From contig CALXNF010000027.1 in NCBI GenBank assembly GCA_944389685.1, positions 1-14,137 on the forward strand: a stretch of DNA of 14,137 nucleotides, given 5' to 3'. The notes under the pieces were generated by a model. It was not told the origin of the DNA. It saw nothing but the letters and a program-made list of their open reading frames with translations, and searched no databases. The translations under genes were made by a program, and so were the position numbers. Position 1 is the first letter of the stretch; each line of letters begins with the position of its first letter. Source of the DNA: an uncultured Alphaproteobacteria bacterium (lineage in GTDB: Bacteria; Pseudomonadota; Alphaproteobacteria; Rs-D84). Below are positions 8,164 through 14,116 of the stretch, in pieces.

Positions 8164-8546
8164 AATTTTTTCTCCATTATTATAGCATCAATTTCGTCAT
8201 AGTATTTTGGTCGAACACTTATGGCAGTATAACCGTTGCGTTCGTATAATTTTCTGGCAGGGGTATTATTTTCGGCCACCTCAAGAAAAATTTTTTCGCC
8301 ACCACGTTTTTTTACGTCGTTTTCCACCAATGCTAACATAGCACTCGCAATACCAGATTGCCGTGCGTCTGGATGAACGCCAATGGTTATAATTTCTGCC
8401 TCATCTGCTACAACGCGCCAAACCACAAACCCGTTTTGGCTGGCAATGATATCACAACCAGACTTTTTTAAATCTGCGAAATCGTTTGCCGTCCACGGTT
8501 TGTGCGGAAAACAAATACTATGAAGTTTTTCTAATTCATTTAACAT
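8160..8546 (-). CDS. rimI: RimI-type GNAT N-acetyltransferase (ribosomal protein S18 alanine acetyltransferase family)
   Basis: 128 residues from the ATG at 8546. The reading frame extends to 8591, but the extra residues (CQCTFVLVMRNKTK) do not look like a RimI N-terminus; an alternative start at 8564 would add six residues. GNAT motif A is VHPDARQSGIAS at 57-68 (acetyl-CoA pyrophosphate loop), motif B is LEVAENNTPARKLYERNGY at 88-106, and RPKYY near 112-116 matches the RimI tail. RimI uses acetyl-CoA to acetylate the N-terminus of ribosomal protein S18 and sometimes other proteins. It directly follows and overlaps tsaB, the classic tsaB-rimI pairing, which supports the call. Its TGA overlaps the next ATG. 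A general GNAT of another specificity cannot be excluded. Confidence 0.87.
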   Translation of the reverse strand: MLNELEKLHSICFPHKPWTANDFADLKKSGCDIIASQNGFVVWRVVADEAEIITIGVHPDARQSGIASAMLALVENDVKKRGGEKIFLEVAENNTPARKLYERNGYTAISVRPKYYDEIDAIIMEKKL

Positions 8547-9081
8547 TTTTGTTTTGTTCCGCATAACTAGGACGAAGGTACATTGGCACAACAGGTTCGT
8601 TAGTTTTATTAATTAATTTTTTTTGCACAATTGGTAATGCATCGTGTAAATCAAAAGGTTTGTGCCCAACGGTACGCGCCCATTGCATTTGTTTTACTTC
8701 TACATCATCAATTGACATTGTGCAGGGGGCTAACCCTTTTGCTGCGACAAAAAAATCACCGCGGCCGGAATCTATGGCAACGAAAGCATCAGGTGTCGCC
8801 TGCAAGTATATTTCAAAAGCATTTATTGGAATAACGGGTATATGTAAACCAAGCCCCAAACCTTTTGCATAAGCAATCCCCAAACGAATGCCTGTAAAAC
8901 TTCCCGGACCAACGACAACGCCGATGGCTTTAAGATCAGACCATTTAACACCGCATTCGTTTAAAAATTTTTCTGTTTCAACTGGTAAAGCAATCGATTG
9001 TTTTTCTGTTGGTATGCGTTTCGTTTTATCGCCCAACAAAAATTCTAATTCTGCTGCTGTAGTGTTGATAATTAATATCAT
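8536..9081 (-). CDS. tsaB: TsaB, tRNA t6A37 threonylcarbamoyltransferase complex subunit
   Basis: 181 residues. The hallmark GPGSFTGIRLG lies at 58-68 and the N-terminal strand MILIINTTAA fits a degenerate ASKHA fold. TsaB is the non-catalytic partner that scaffolds TsaD and TsaE to put threonylcarbamoyl on A37 of tRNAs reading ANN codons. The protein is shorter than the E. coli one (about 230 aa), mainly in the second lobe, but the end (PMYLRPSYAE) resembles the usual YLR-x-x-Y finish, so it looks complete. Position 6 is Asn where many homologues have Asp; TsaB does not need the catalytic site. The ATG overlaps the upstream 95-aa gene by 4 nt (ATGA), and the 3' end overlaps rimI by about 11 nt. 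tsaC, tsaD and tsaE are not in the window. Confidence 0.93.
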   Translation of the reverse strand: MILIINTTAAELEFLLGDKTKRIPTEKQSIALPVETEKFLNECGVKWSDLKAIGVVVGPGSFTGIRLGIAYAKGLGLGLHIPVIPINAFEIYLQATPDAFVAIDSGRGDFFVAAKGLAPCTMSIDDVEVKQMQWARTVGHKPFDLHDALPIVQKKLINKTNEPVVPMYLRPSYAEQNKNVK

Positions 9082-9365
9082 CTTTCGTTCTCGTTTTTTG
9101 AATTGTATCTTTTTTTTAATAATTTATATACTAAACGAGCGAAAACGCCTTCGTAGTTGGAAAATTTACCTGTTGGTGAAGTTAGTTTTAAATTATATGT
9201 TATACCTTCCCCACAGAAATCAGGGTCGTATTTTTCTGATAAAACCTGTGTACCATTAGTGAAGGCTGTTTTAAAAGAATTATAAGTAAAATGTTCTTCA
9301 TACTTAATAGGTTTAACGTCGGTTGCTAGCGTCTTATAAATATTATATTTTCTAAAGAACGTCAT
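9078..9365 (-). CDS. Small unrecognised protein (95 aa) between the Lon-like gene and tsaB
   Basis: 95 residues, soluble, rich in Lys, Tyr and Phe and basic at the C-terminus (KLLKKRYNSKNENER). No signal peptide, membrane helix or motif I recognise; a GEGITYNLKL stretch looks like beta structure. It starts 18 nt after the Lon-like stop with AAAAGG upstream of its ATG, and its last codon overlaps tsaB (ATGA), so it is a genuine operon member. I compared it with the Lon protease domain expected at this place: the catalytic PKDGPSAG block is absent and the protein is far too short, so it is not a split-off protease part. Function unknown. Confidence 0.7.
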   Translation of the reverse strand: MTFFRKYNIYKTLATDVKPIKYEEHFTYNSFKTAFTNGTQVLSEKYDPDFCGEGITYNLKLTSPTGKFSNYEGVFARLVYKLLKKRYNSKNENER

Positions 9366-9383
9366 ATTTATACCTTTTTGTTT

Positions 9384-11141
9384 TTAAATTCTTACACCGA
9401 AACCGATTTTTTTTGATAACGCCACAGATTTTCTTACAGACAGTAATTCGTCAATTTTATCTTTTGTAAATTCTGTTTTTATGTCTTCACAATTGTGCTC
9501 TAACAAAGATCTACGAAGCAAAGCAGTTAACTCTCTTTGTAATTCACGTACGCCGTCTTCGGACGTATAGCTTCGTATTATATGCCTAATTGCTTCTTCA
9601 CTAATGACAATGTTATTAATGTCCCAGCCCGTATCATGTGCCGCACGAGAAATTAAATGTTCTTTTGCAATTTGGACTTTTTCATCTTCTGTGTATCCAG
9701 GAATTTCAATGATTTCCATACGATCTTTCAAAGCATTTGACATATTTAAACTGTTTGCAGTTGCAATGAATAAGACATTAGACAAATCGAAGTCTACTTC
9801 AAGATAATGATCGCGGAAAGATTTGTTTTGTTCTGGGTCTAGAATTTCTAGCAAAGCCGATTCTGGGTCGCCGCGCCAATCTCGTCCCATTTTATCTATT
9901 TCATCCAATACGATAACAGGATTGTTTGCCTTACAGCGCTTCAATGCGTCCATAATACGCCCAGTTTGTGCACCGATATATGTTTTTCGATGCCCGCGGA
10001 AATGCGCTTCATCTGAAACGCCGCCAAGTGAAATTCTTTGATATTTTCGCCCAAGTGCATCTGCAATTGACTTACATAAAGACGTTTTTCCGACACCGGG
10101 TGCACCCACGAAACATAATATGCTGCCTTGGTTACCACCTGTTTTTTTCATTACAGCGATATGTTCTAAAATACGTTCTTTTACCGCATGCATCCCAGAA
10201 TGTTGCGAATCAAGAACAGTACGAGCATTTGTTAAATCTATCGGACAAGAATCTGCTTTCCCCCATGGCATAGATAACAGCTCTTCAAGATAAGTCTTTA
10301 ATAATCCGCCTTCATTCGACATTGGCGACATGCTGCGCATGCGCTTCCATTCAGACATTGCCTTTTCTTTAGCGTCTTGAGGCATTGCAGATCGTTCGAT
10401 CCGTTTACGAAGACTTTCAGTATCCATTTCTTCGCTGTCTTCACCCATTTCTTTTTGTATGGCGCGCATTTTTTCTTGTAGAATGGCTTCGCGGCGACCG
10501 TTTTCCATTTGTTGATGAATTCGACGATTAATTGATTCTTCAATTTTTGCAGTTTCTGCCATAAGGTTAATTTGTTCTAGCAATAAGACTAATTTTTCCT
10601 GCCATGATGTAGCCCGTAAAACTCGAACAGCATCATCTGTATCAATGTCGGCAGATTGTATTACAGAATCAACAAACGCTGCCATAGGGTAGTTCTGAAT
10701 GATTGCCCGCATTTTATCAATCTTAAACTTTCTAGTGATTGATAAAGCTTGCATATTTTCAGCAATTTTATCGCGTAACGCAAGCGTCTGTTCCGAATTG
10801 CTGTCATCTAATATTTCAACAGGAGATGTCTCTGCAGTAAAAAGTCCGTTTTCAATATTTATTTCGGATAATTTTACTATGTCTGTTGTGCGTATTATTG
10901 CGTGTAAAGTACCGTCTGGCAAACGCAAGACCTGCGCAATGTCGCCTATTGTCCCGACATCATAAATGTCTTCAGGTAAACTTGGATATGCCCAACTATG
11001 TTGGGGGGTAATTACTAATTTTTGATCAGTTTTTGCTGCGGCTTCAATACAAGCAACAGATAATGGATTGTCTATATAGACAGGAACCGTTAACCCAGGG
11101 TGCACGACCAAGTCTCTAAAAGGTAAAATATAATTTTTCAT
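9384..11141 (-). CDS. Lon-like AAA+ protein lacking the protease domain
   Basis: 585 residues from the ATG at 11141. A TTG 13 codons upstream (11180) is rejected because it lies in the -35 box, and MKNYILPFRDLVVHPG aligns with the Lon N-terminus. Domains: Lon N-terminal substrate-binding domain about 1-190; helical linker about 195-290 ending LEELLSMPWG; AAA+ module with Walker A GAPGVGKTS at 346-354, GHRKTYIGAQTGRI at 383-396, Walker B VIVLDEIDK at 409-417, sensor-1 ATAN at 460-463, Arg finger LKDRMEIIEIPGYT at 471-484, and small-domain DGVRELQREL at 529-538. The ATPase looks intact. Lon normally continues with about 190 residues of Ser-Lys protease (PKDGPSAG block); here the frame stops after KKIGFGVRI, at the domain border, and neither the downstream gene nor the other frames resemble the missing part. 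It is therefore probably an unfoldase or chaperone, or a partner of another protease. It heads the tsaB-rimI operon. Confidence 0.9.
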   Translation of the reverse strand: MKNYILPFRDLVVHPGLTVPVYIDNPLSVACIEAAAKTDQKLVITPQHSWAYPSLPEDIYDVGTIGDIAQVLRLPDGTLHAIIRTTDIVKLSEINIENGLFTAETSPVEILDDSNSEQTLALRDKIAENMQALSITRKFKIDKMRAIIQNYPMAAFVDSVIQSADIDTDDAVRVLRATSWQEKLVLLLEQINLMAETAKIEESINRRIHQQMENGRREAILQEKMRAIQKEMGEDSEEMDTESLRKRIERSAMPQDAKEKAMSEWKRMRSMSPMSNEGGLLKTYLEELLSMPWGKADSCPIDLTNARTVLDSQHSGMHAVKERILEHIAVMKKTGGNQGSILCFVGAPGVGKTSLCKSIADALGRKYQRISLGGVSDEAHFRGHRKTYIGAQTGRIMDALKRCKANNPVIVLDEIDKMGRDWRGDPESALLEILDPEQNKSFRDHYLEVDFDLSNVLFIATANSLNMSNALKDRMEIIEIPGYTEDEKVQIAKEHLISRAAHDTGWDINNIVISEEAIRHIIRSYTSEDGVRELQRELTALLRRSLLEHNCEDIKTEFTKDKIDELLSVRKSVALSKKIGFGVRI

Positions 11142-11151
11142 AGCAAGAATA

Positions 11152-11180
11152 AATATAAGAACTTTTAAATAATTTTTCAA
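11152..11180 (-). promoter_or_regulatory. Promoter of the Lon-like/tsaB/rimI operon, giving a near-leaderless message
   Basis: TTGAAA (11180-11175), a 17-nt spacer and TATATT (11157-11152) on the minus strand are a good sigma-70 match. Only 10 nt separate the -10 box from the ATG at 11141, so transcription would begin about 2-4 nt before the start codon. No Shine-Dalgarno is visible there. It lies just past the terminator of the 76-aa gene. Confidence 0.6.
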
Positions 11181-11185
11181 GGTTT

Positions 11186-11214
11186 AAGAAAAAAGCCCCT
11201 AAACAGGAGCTTTT
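11186..11214 (-). terminator. Rho-independent terminator of the 76-aa membrane protein gene
   Basis: On the minus strand AAAAGCTCCT (11214-11205), loop GTTT and AGGGGCTTTT (11200-11191) form a 10-bp stem with one U-G pair, followed by TTCTT. It begins 22 nt after the stop at 11237 and separates that gene from the Lon-like operon. Confidence 0.8.
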
Positions 11215-11236
11215 AATGGCGTTTATATATATATTA

Positions 11237-11467
11237 TTAACGACGGCGGCCATTAAAACCATTATATTGAGCATTGCTGCTAGAACGTTTTGATAAATAG
11301 CGCGCAGCAATCAAAGCTAACCATTCAAAAGCTAACAGCCCTAAGTATGTTAATTTTCCGTCCCAACCTGGTACCCAACCTAAAATATAAACGATTTGAG
11401 CAATGAAAGATAGGTATAAGATACCGAACATTCCTGTAAAAAATACTTTTTTAATTTTTCCGAACAT
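11237..11467 (-). CDS. Small two-helix membrane protein (76 aa), unrecognised
   Basis: 76 residues with two hydrophobic segments: about 9-32 (FFTGMFGILYLSFIAQIVYILGWV) is split here only by its length; the second, about 41-55, is LGLLAFEWLALIAAR. A short WDGKLT turn separates them, and a basic polar tail ends in GRRR. The pattern suggests an inner-membrane hairpin. The ATG has AAAAAGGCAAGAT upstream, an acceptable Shine-Dalgarno, and a terminator follows. I see no clear promoter of its own; it starts about 30 nt after the ssrA terminator and may depend on read-through from ssrA. No family recognised. Confidence 0.65.
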   Translation of the reverse strand: MFGKIKKVFFTGMFGILYLSFIAQIVYILGWVPGWDGKLTYLGLLAFEWLALIAARYLSKRSSSNAQYNGFNGRRR

Positions 11468-11490
11468 ATCTTGCCTTTTTAGTTATTAAA

Positions 11491-11530
11491 TATAATAAAG
11501 TCCGGGTTTCTGTTGCCGGGTACCCGGGGA
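11491..11530 (-). terminator. Candidate terminator or 3' processing hairpin of ssrA
   Basis: ACCCGG (11522-11527) and CCGGGT (11502-11507), as read on the plus strand, can pair across a 14-nt loop. On the minus strand the stem is followed by ACTTTATTATATTT. A competing local fold (CCGGGTACCCGG) exists, and the T run is interrupted, so this is weaker than the other terminators here. Confidence 0.45.
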
Positions 11531-11816
11531 ACCCCGCAATAAGCTAAACGAGTAAAACTAACAATTGCCAGTTATACCCAAGCCATGTTAGGCAGCCATT
11601 GCAAGGCGAACGTTGTCGTTCGCAGCGATTCTATCGCCATTCAGTTTTTATTCGGCCTTTAACGACGCCACGTCGGATTCAACCGATTTGCCTTTACTGC
11701 GCCTGTCGAAACTATGTCAGCCCCATGAAGTTTATTGGTGGCGCTGTGGGGTACCGCCCCCCAGTCCAAAACGACTATTCCGCAACGGCTTCAGAATCAT
11801 CATCACTTTCGTGACC
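11520..11816 (-). ncRNA. ssrA: Circularly permuted (two-piece) tmRNA
   Basis: On the minus strand the acceptor piece comes first: a GAAA-capped hairpin (11814-11803), GGAC, T-stem TGGGG/CCCCA, acceptor strand CAGCGCC, A73 and CCA ending at 11736. Eleven nt later the coding piece begins with GGGGCTG (11724-11718), the other acceptor strand, then ACATAGTTTCGACAGG, matching the tmRNA 5' D-like region. The tag frame at 11623-11588 reads ANDNVRLAMAA then TAA; ANDN starts and AA ends are typical of alphaproteobacterial tags. tmRNA with SmpB frees stalled ribosomes and marks the product for ClpXP. The two pieces are normally separated by RNase cleavage and stay paired. Oddities: the T-loop is GGCGGTA, not TTCRANY, and position 70 is G opposite G3. 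Outer ends are approximate: the 5' end comes from the promoter, the 3' end is a guess near the terminal hairpin. This RNA fills most of the gap between the 76-aa gene and obg. Confidence 0.9.
11588..11623 (-). other. tmRNA tag reading frame, ANDNVRLAMAA-stop
   Basis: GCG AAC GAC AAC GTT CGC CTT GCA ATG GCT GCC TAA on the minus strand, 11 templated residues. With the Ala carried by the RNA itself the tag would be AANDNVRLAMAA. The Ala-Ala end is what ClpX recognises; Met in place of the usual Leu or Val before it is less common. Confidence 0.85.
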
Positions 11817-11822
11817 CTATTA

Positions 11823-11850
11823 ATTATAATATTTATAGTGGTAATTGCAA
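11823..11850 (-). promoter_or_regulatory. Strong promoter of ssrA
   Basis: TTGCAA (11850-11845), a 16-nt spacer and a perfect TATAAT (11828-11823) on the minus strand. It predicts a start near 11816, just before the first hairpin of the acceptor piece. It has the same boxes and spacing as the tRNA promoter. Confidence 0.75.
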
Positions 11851-11860
11851 GTTTTTAAGT

Positions 11861-11866
11861 TATAAT
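11861..11866 (+). promoter_or_regulatory. Candidate -10 box of obg
   Basis: A perfect TATAAT lies 22 nt before the preferred obg ATG at 11889 and overlaps the alternative ATG at 11865, which argues against that ATG. No clear -35 box is seen at the right distance. It would make obg divergent from, and overlapping with, the ssrA promoter. Confidence 0.35.
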
Positions 11867-11888
11867 GACTAAAAACAAAGAAAGACAA

Positions 11889-12905
11889 ATGAAGTTCTTA
11901 GACAAGGCAAAGATTCATATCAAAGCAGGCGATGGCGGTAACGGCAGCGCCAGTTTTCGCCGTGAAAAATATATAGAATTTGGCGGACCAAATGGCGGCG
12001 ACGGTGGTCGTGGTGGTGACATAATATTTCGTGCGGTGCCAAACGTAAATACTTTAATTGATTATCGTTATAAGACGAATTTTACCGCTCAGCGCGGTGA
12101 AAATGGCATGGGAAAAATGCGTACCGGTGCATCGGGCGAAACCTTGGTTTTGCCGGTGCCAACAGGTACGGTTATTTTGTCTGAAAATGAGGAAATAGAA
12201 TATGCCGACTTAAATGTTGACGGTATGGAATACTTGGCGGCACGGGGCGGTAATGGTGGTTGGGGTAATTTGCACTTTAAAAGTCCGACAAATCGTGCCC
12301 CACGTCAAGCAAACGATGGTTTGCCGGGCGAGGAACGTACAGTTGTATTGCGTTTAAAGCTTATTGCAGATATTGGATTAGTAGGTTTCCCTAACGCTGG
12401 GAAATCCACTTTGTTGTCTGCAGTGACTGCGGCAAGACCAAAAATTGCTAATTATCCGTTTACTACATTAAATCCTCAGCTGGGCGTTATGTATGCACAT
12501 AACCGGGAATTTGTATTAGTTGATTTACCGGGGTTAATAGAGGGGGCGCATACAGGCGTTGGTTTGGGGGACAGATTTTTAGGTCATGCCGAGCGCACAA
12601 AAATGATTTTACATGTGATTGATGGAACGGAACTAGATTGGGCTGCTCGTTATGCCGCAATTCGTCATGAAATGGATTCTTATGGTGGTGATTTAATTCA
12701 TAAACCAGAAATGGTAGTAATAAATAAAATGGATGCGATTGCACCTGAAGATTTGAAACAGCGTTTAAGCGATTTTAAAAAGTCGTTTGGTCGCAAAAAG
12801 AAACCTGAGATAATGGTTATAAGTGCCGCAGGAATGCTGGGAATAGGGGAGCTGGTTTCTGCAATAGAAAAAATGTTTACAAGGATGGAAAAAAATGAAA
12901 ATTAG
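11889..12905 (+). CDS. obg: Obg/CgtA GTPase, 50S ribosome assembly factor
   Basis: 338 residues from the ATG at 11889, which begins the typical MKFLDKAKIHIKAGDGGNG; the in-frame ATG at 11865 adds eight unrelated residues and overlaps a TATAAT. Domains: glycine-rich OBG domain about 1-158, with FRREKY (23-28) and GGPNGGDGGRGGD (32-44); G domain from about 159 with G1 GFPNAGKS at 166-173, switch II DLPGLIEGA at 212-220, GVGLGDRFLGH at 223-233, G4 NKMD at 279-282 and a SAAG G5 near 316. The C-terminus is short, without the extended domain of some homologues. Obg binds late 50S precursors and responds to GTP/GDP and ppGpp; it is essential in most bacteria. The usual rplU-rpmA neighbours are not upstream; ssrA is, on the other strand. 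The 159-aa gene starts inside its last codons. Confidence 0.96.
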   Translation: MKFLDKAKIHIKAGDGGNGSASFRREKYIEFGGPNGGDGGRGGDIIFRAVPNVNTLIDYRYKTNFTAQRGENGMGKMRTGASGETLVLPVPTGTVILSENEEIEYADLNVDGMEYLAARGGNGGWGNLHFKSPTNRAPRQANDGLPGEERTVVLRLKLIADIGLVGFPNAGKSTLLSAVTAARPKIANYPFTTLNPQLGVMYAHNREFVLVDLPGLIEGAHTGVGLGDRFLGHAERTKMILHVIDGTELDWAARYAAIRHEMDSYGGDLIHKPEMVVINKMDAIAPEDLKQRLSDFKKSFGRKKKPEIMVISAAGMLGIGELVSAIEKMFTRMEKNEN

Positions 12906-13374
12906 GAACCCTCTTGCGCAGCAAACTTTGGAAGAAAAACAGAAAAAATATGAACAGGATTGTAAGAATGGTACAATTGCATATACGGAAAACAGGCATT
13001 CTGTTTTGTTGTCTTCTGTAAATGTAGGTGATGTCGAATTTATAGGTGGTTTTTGGAGGGTGCAAAATAAGTTTAACCCGAAAATTCATCAGGTTCGCGA
13101 TAAAAAGATGATATTTGGTTCGCCTATTCAACATAATGAAAGAACCTGTTTTGATTACTACAATGCAGCCTTTGTGACATATAATTGTTATGGACCGTTG
13201 CCACCACGCTTTGATATGGTTGTGGCAAGATTTGTTACGAGCAAAGGCAAAGAGCTTTTAGCCTATGGGAAGACGATTGCAGATGCGCGTGCTTTTCTAG
13301 GAATTTTATTGTGTGATGCGTTGGACTTTGTTCACGCAAATAAAACAAAAACTGCGCAACAAAAAGTTAAATAA
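12895..13374 (+). CDS. Unrecognised 159-aa protein coupled to obg
   Basis: 159 residues, soluble, slightly basic, no signal peptide or membrane segment. The middle (VNVGDVEFIGGFWRVQNKF, then DMVVARFVTSKGKELLAYGK) looks rich in beta strands, and the end (TIADARAFLGILLCDALDFV) looks helical. I recognise no family or catalytic motif. The ATG overlaps the end of obg by 11 nt and is preceded by AAGGATGG, a good Shine-Dalgarno inside obg, so it is probably translated with obg. About 95 nt with a separate promoter lie between it and the rubrerythrin gene. Confidence 0.7.
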   Translation: MKIRNPLAQQTLEEKQKKYEQDCKNGTIAYTENRHSVLLSSVNVGDVEFIGGFWRVQNKFNPKIHQVRDKKMIFGSPIQHNERTCFDYYNAAFVTYNCYGPLPPRFDMVVARFVTSKGKELLAYGKTIADARAFLGILLCDALDFVHANKTKTAQQKVK

Positions 13375-13401
13375 TCTAATCGGGTCAAGTAGTTAAAAAA
13401 A

Positions 13402-13430
13402 TTGCTTTTTAATCATTTTTCTGTTAGCAT
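13402..13430 (+). promoter_or_regulatory. Candidate promoter of the rubrerythrin gene
   Basis: TTGCTT (13402-13407), 17 nt, TAGCAT (13425-13430), 38 nt before the ATG. A TTCCG-CA-CGGAA dyad (13430-13441) sits at the expected transcription start and could be an operator or a small 5' hairpin. Boxes are moderate matches. Confidence 0.4.
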
Positions 13431-13468
13431 TCCGCACGGAAATCATAAATTAAGAAAAGGAGACTTAA

Positions 13469-14095
13469 ATGGCAGTATCATTAAAAGGTACACAGACCGA
13501 AAAGAACTTGCTGATTGCTTTTGCCGGTGAATCACAGGCACGTAATCGTTATAGCTTCTTCGCGTCTAAAGCAAAAGATGAAGGCTATCAGGCAATTTCT
13601 AAAATATTTTTAGAAACAGCGGAACAGGAACGTGAGCATGCGTCTCGTTTATTTAAATTCTTGGAAGGTGGTGATTTAGAAATTACAGCGTCATATCCAG
13701 CCGGTAAAATTGGCACCACATTAGAAAATTTACAAGCTGCAGCATATGGAGAACACGAAGAAAATACAGTAATGTACCCAAAGTTTGCTCAGATTGCGGC
13801 GCAAGAAGGTTTTGAAGCAATTGCGTCTGTTCTGAAAAACATTGGTTATGCGGAACGTTATCACGAATCTCGTTATCGCGCATTGATTGATGCTATTGAG
13901 ACGGGAACTTTGTTTAAGCAAGACAAAGTGGTTATGTGGCGCTGCACAAACTGTGGTATGTGGCATATTGGTACCGAAGCACCGAAAGTATGTCCGGCTT
14001 GTTTGCACCCGCAGGGCTATTTCATCAGCGAAGGGACGATTTCTCGTTGCGATACGAATGAGGGATTCTGTGAATATTCAAACATTGATGACTAA
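13469..14095 (+). CDS. Rubrerythrin with a short cysteine-containing C-terminal extension
   Basis: 208 residues with an excellent Shine-Dalgarno (AAAAGGAGA) upstream of the ATG. The N-terminal ferritin-like four-helix domain (about 1-145) shows diiron ligands in GES (E21), EREH (E54, H57), GEHEEN (E95, E98) and ERYH (E129, H132). The rubredoxin domain follows: WRCTNCG (C159, C162) and VCPACLHPQGYF (C175, C178), which bind one iron. Rubrerythrin is a cytoplasmic peroxidase that reduces hydrogen peroxide with electrons taken through the rubredoxin site, typical of anaerobes and microaerophiles. Most members end at the equivalent of QGYF; here about 24 residues follow (ISEGTISRC...GFCEYSNIDD) with two further cysteines, C194 and C201. 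It appears to be monocistronic, with a promoter upstream and a terminator downstream. Confidence 0.95.
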   Translation: MAVSLKGTQTEKNLLIAFAGESQARNRYSFFASKAKDEGYQAISKIFLETAEQEREHASRLFKFLEGGDLEITASYPAGKIGTTLENLQAAAYGEHEENTVMYPKFAQIAAQEGFEAIASVLKNIGYAERYHESRYRALIDAIETGTLFKQDKVVMWRCTNCGMWHIGTEAPKVCPACLHPQGYFISEGTISRCDTNEGFCEYSNIDD

Positions 14096-14116
14096 TCGGT
14101 CTTAAATTAACAATAA

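Noticed and set aside
9078..9383. A frameshifted Lon protease domain downstream of the Lon-like gene
   Set aside because: Neither the 95-aa protein nor the other frames show the Ser-Lys protease motifs, and the space before tsaB is too short for about 190 residues.
11142..11180. TTG start extending the Lon-like protein by 13 residues
   Set aside because: The TTG is part of the -35 box, and the Lon-family N-terminus begins at the ATG at 11141.
11599..11858. Two plus-strand open frames of 71 and 81 codons
   Set aside because: They run antisense through ssrA, and their sequence is explained by tmRNA structure.
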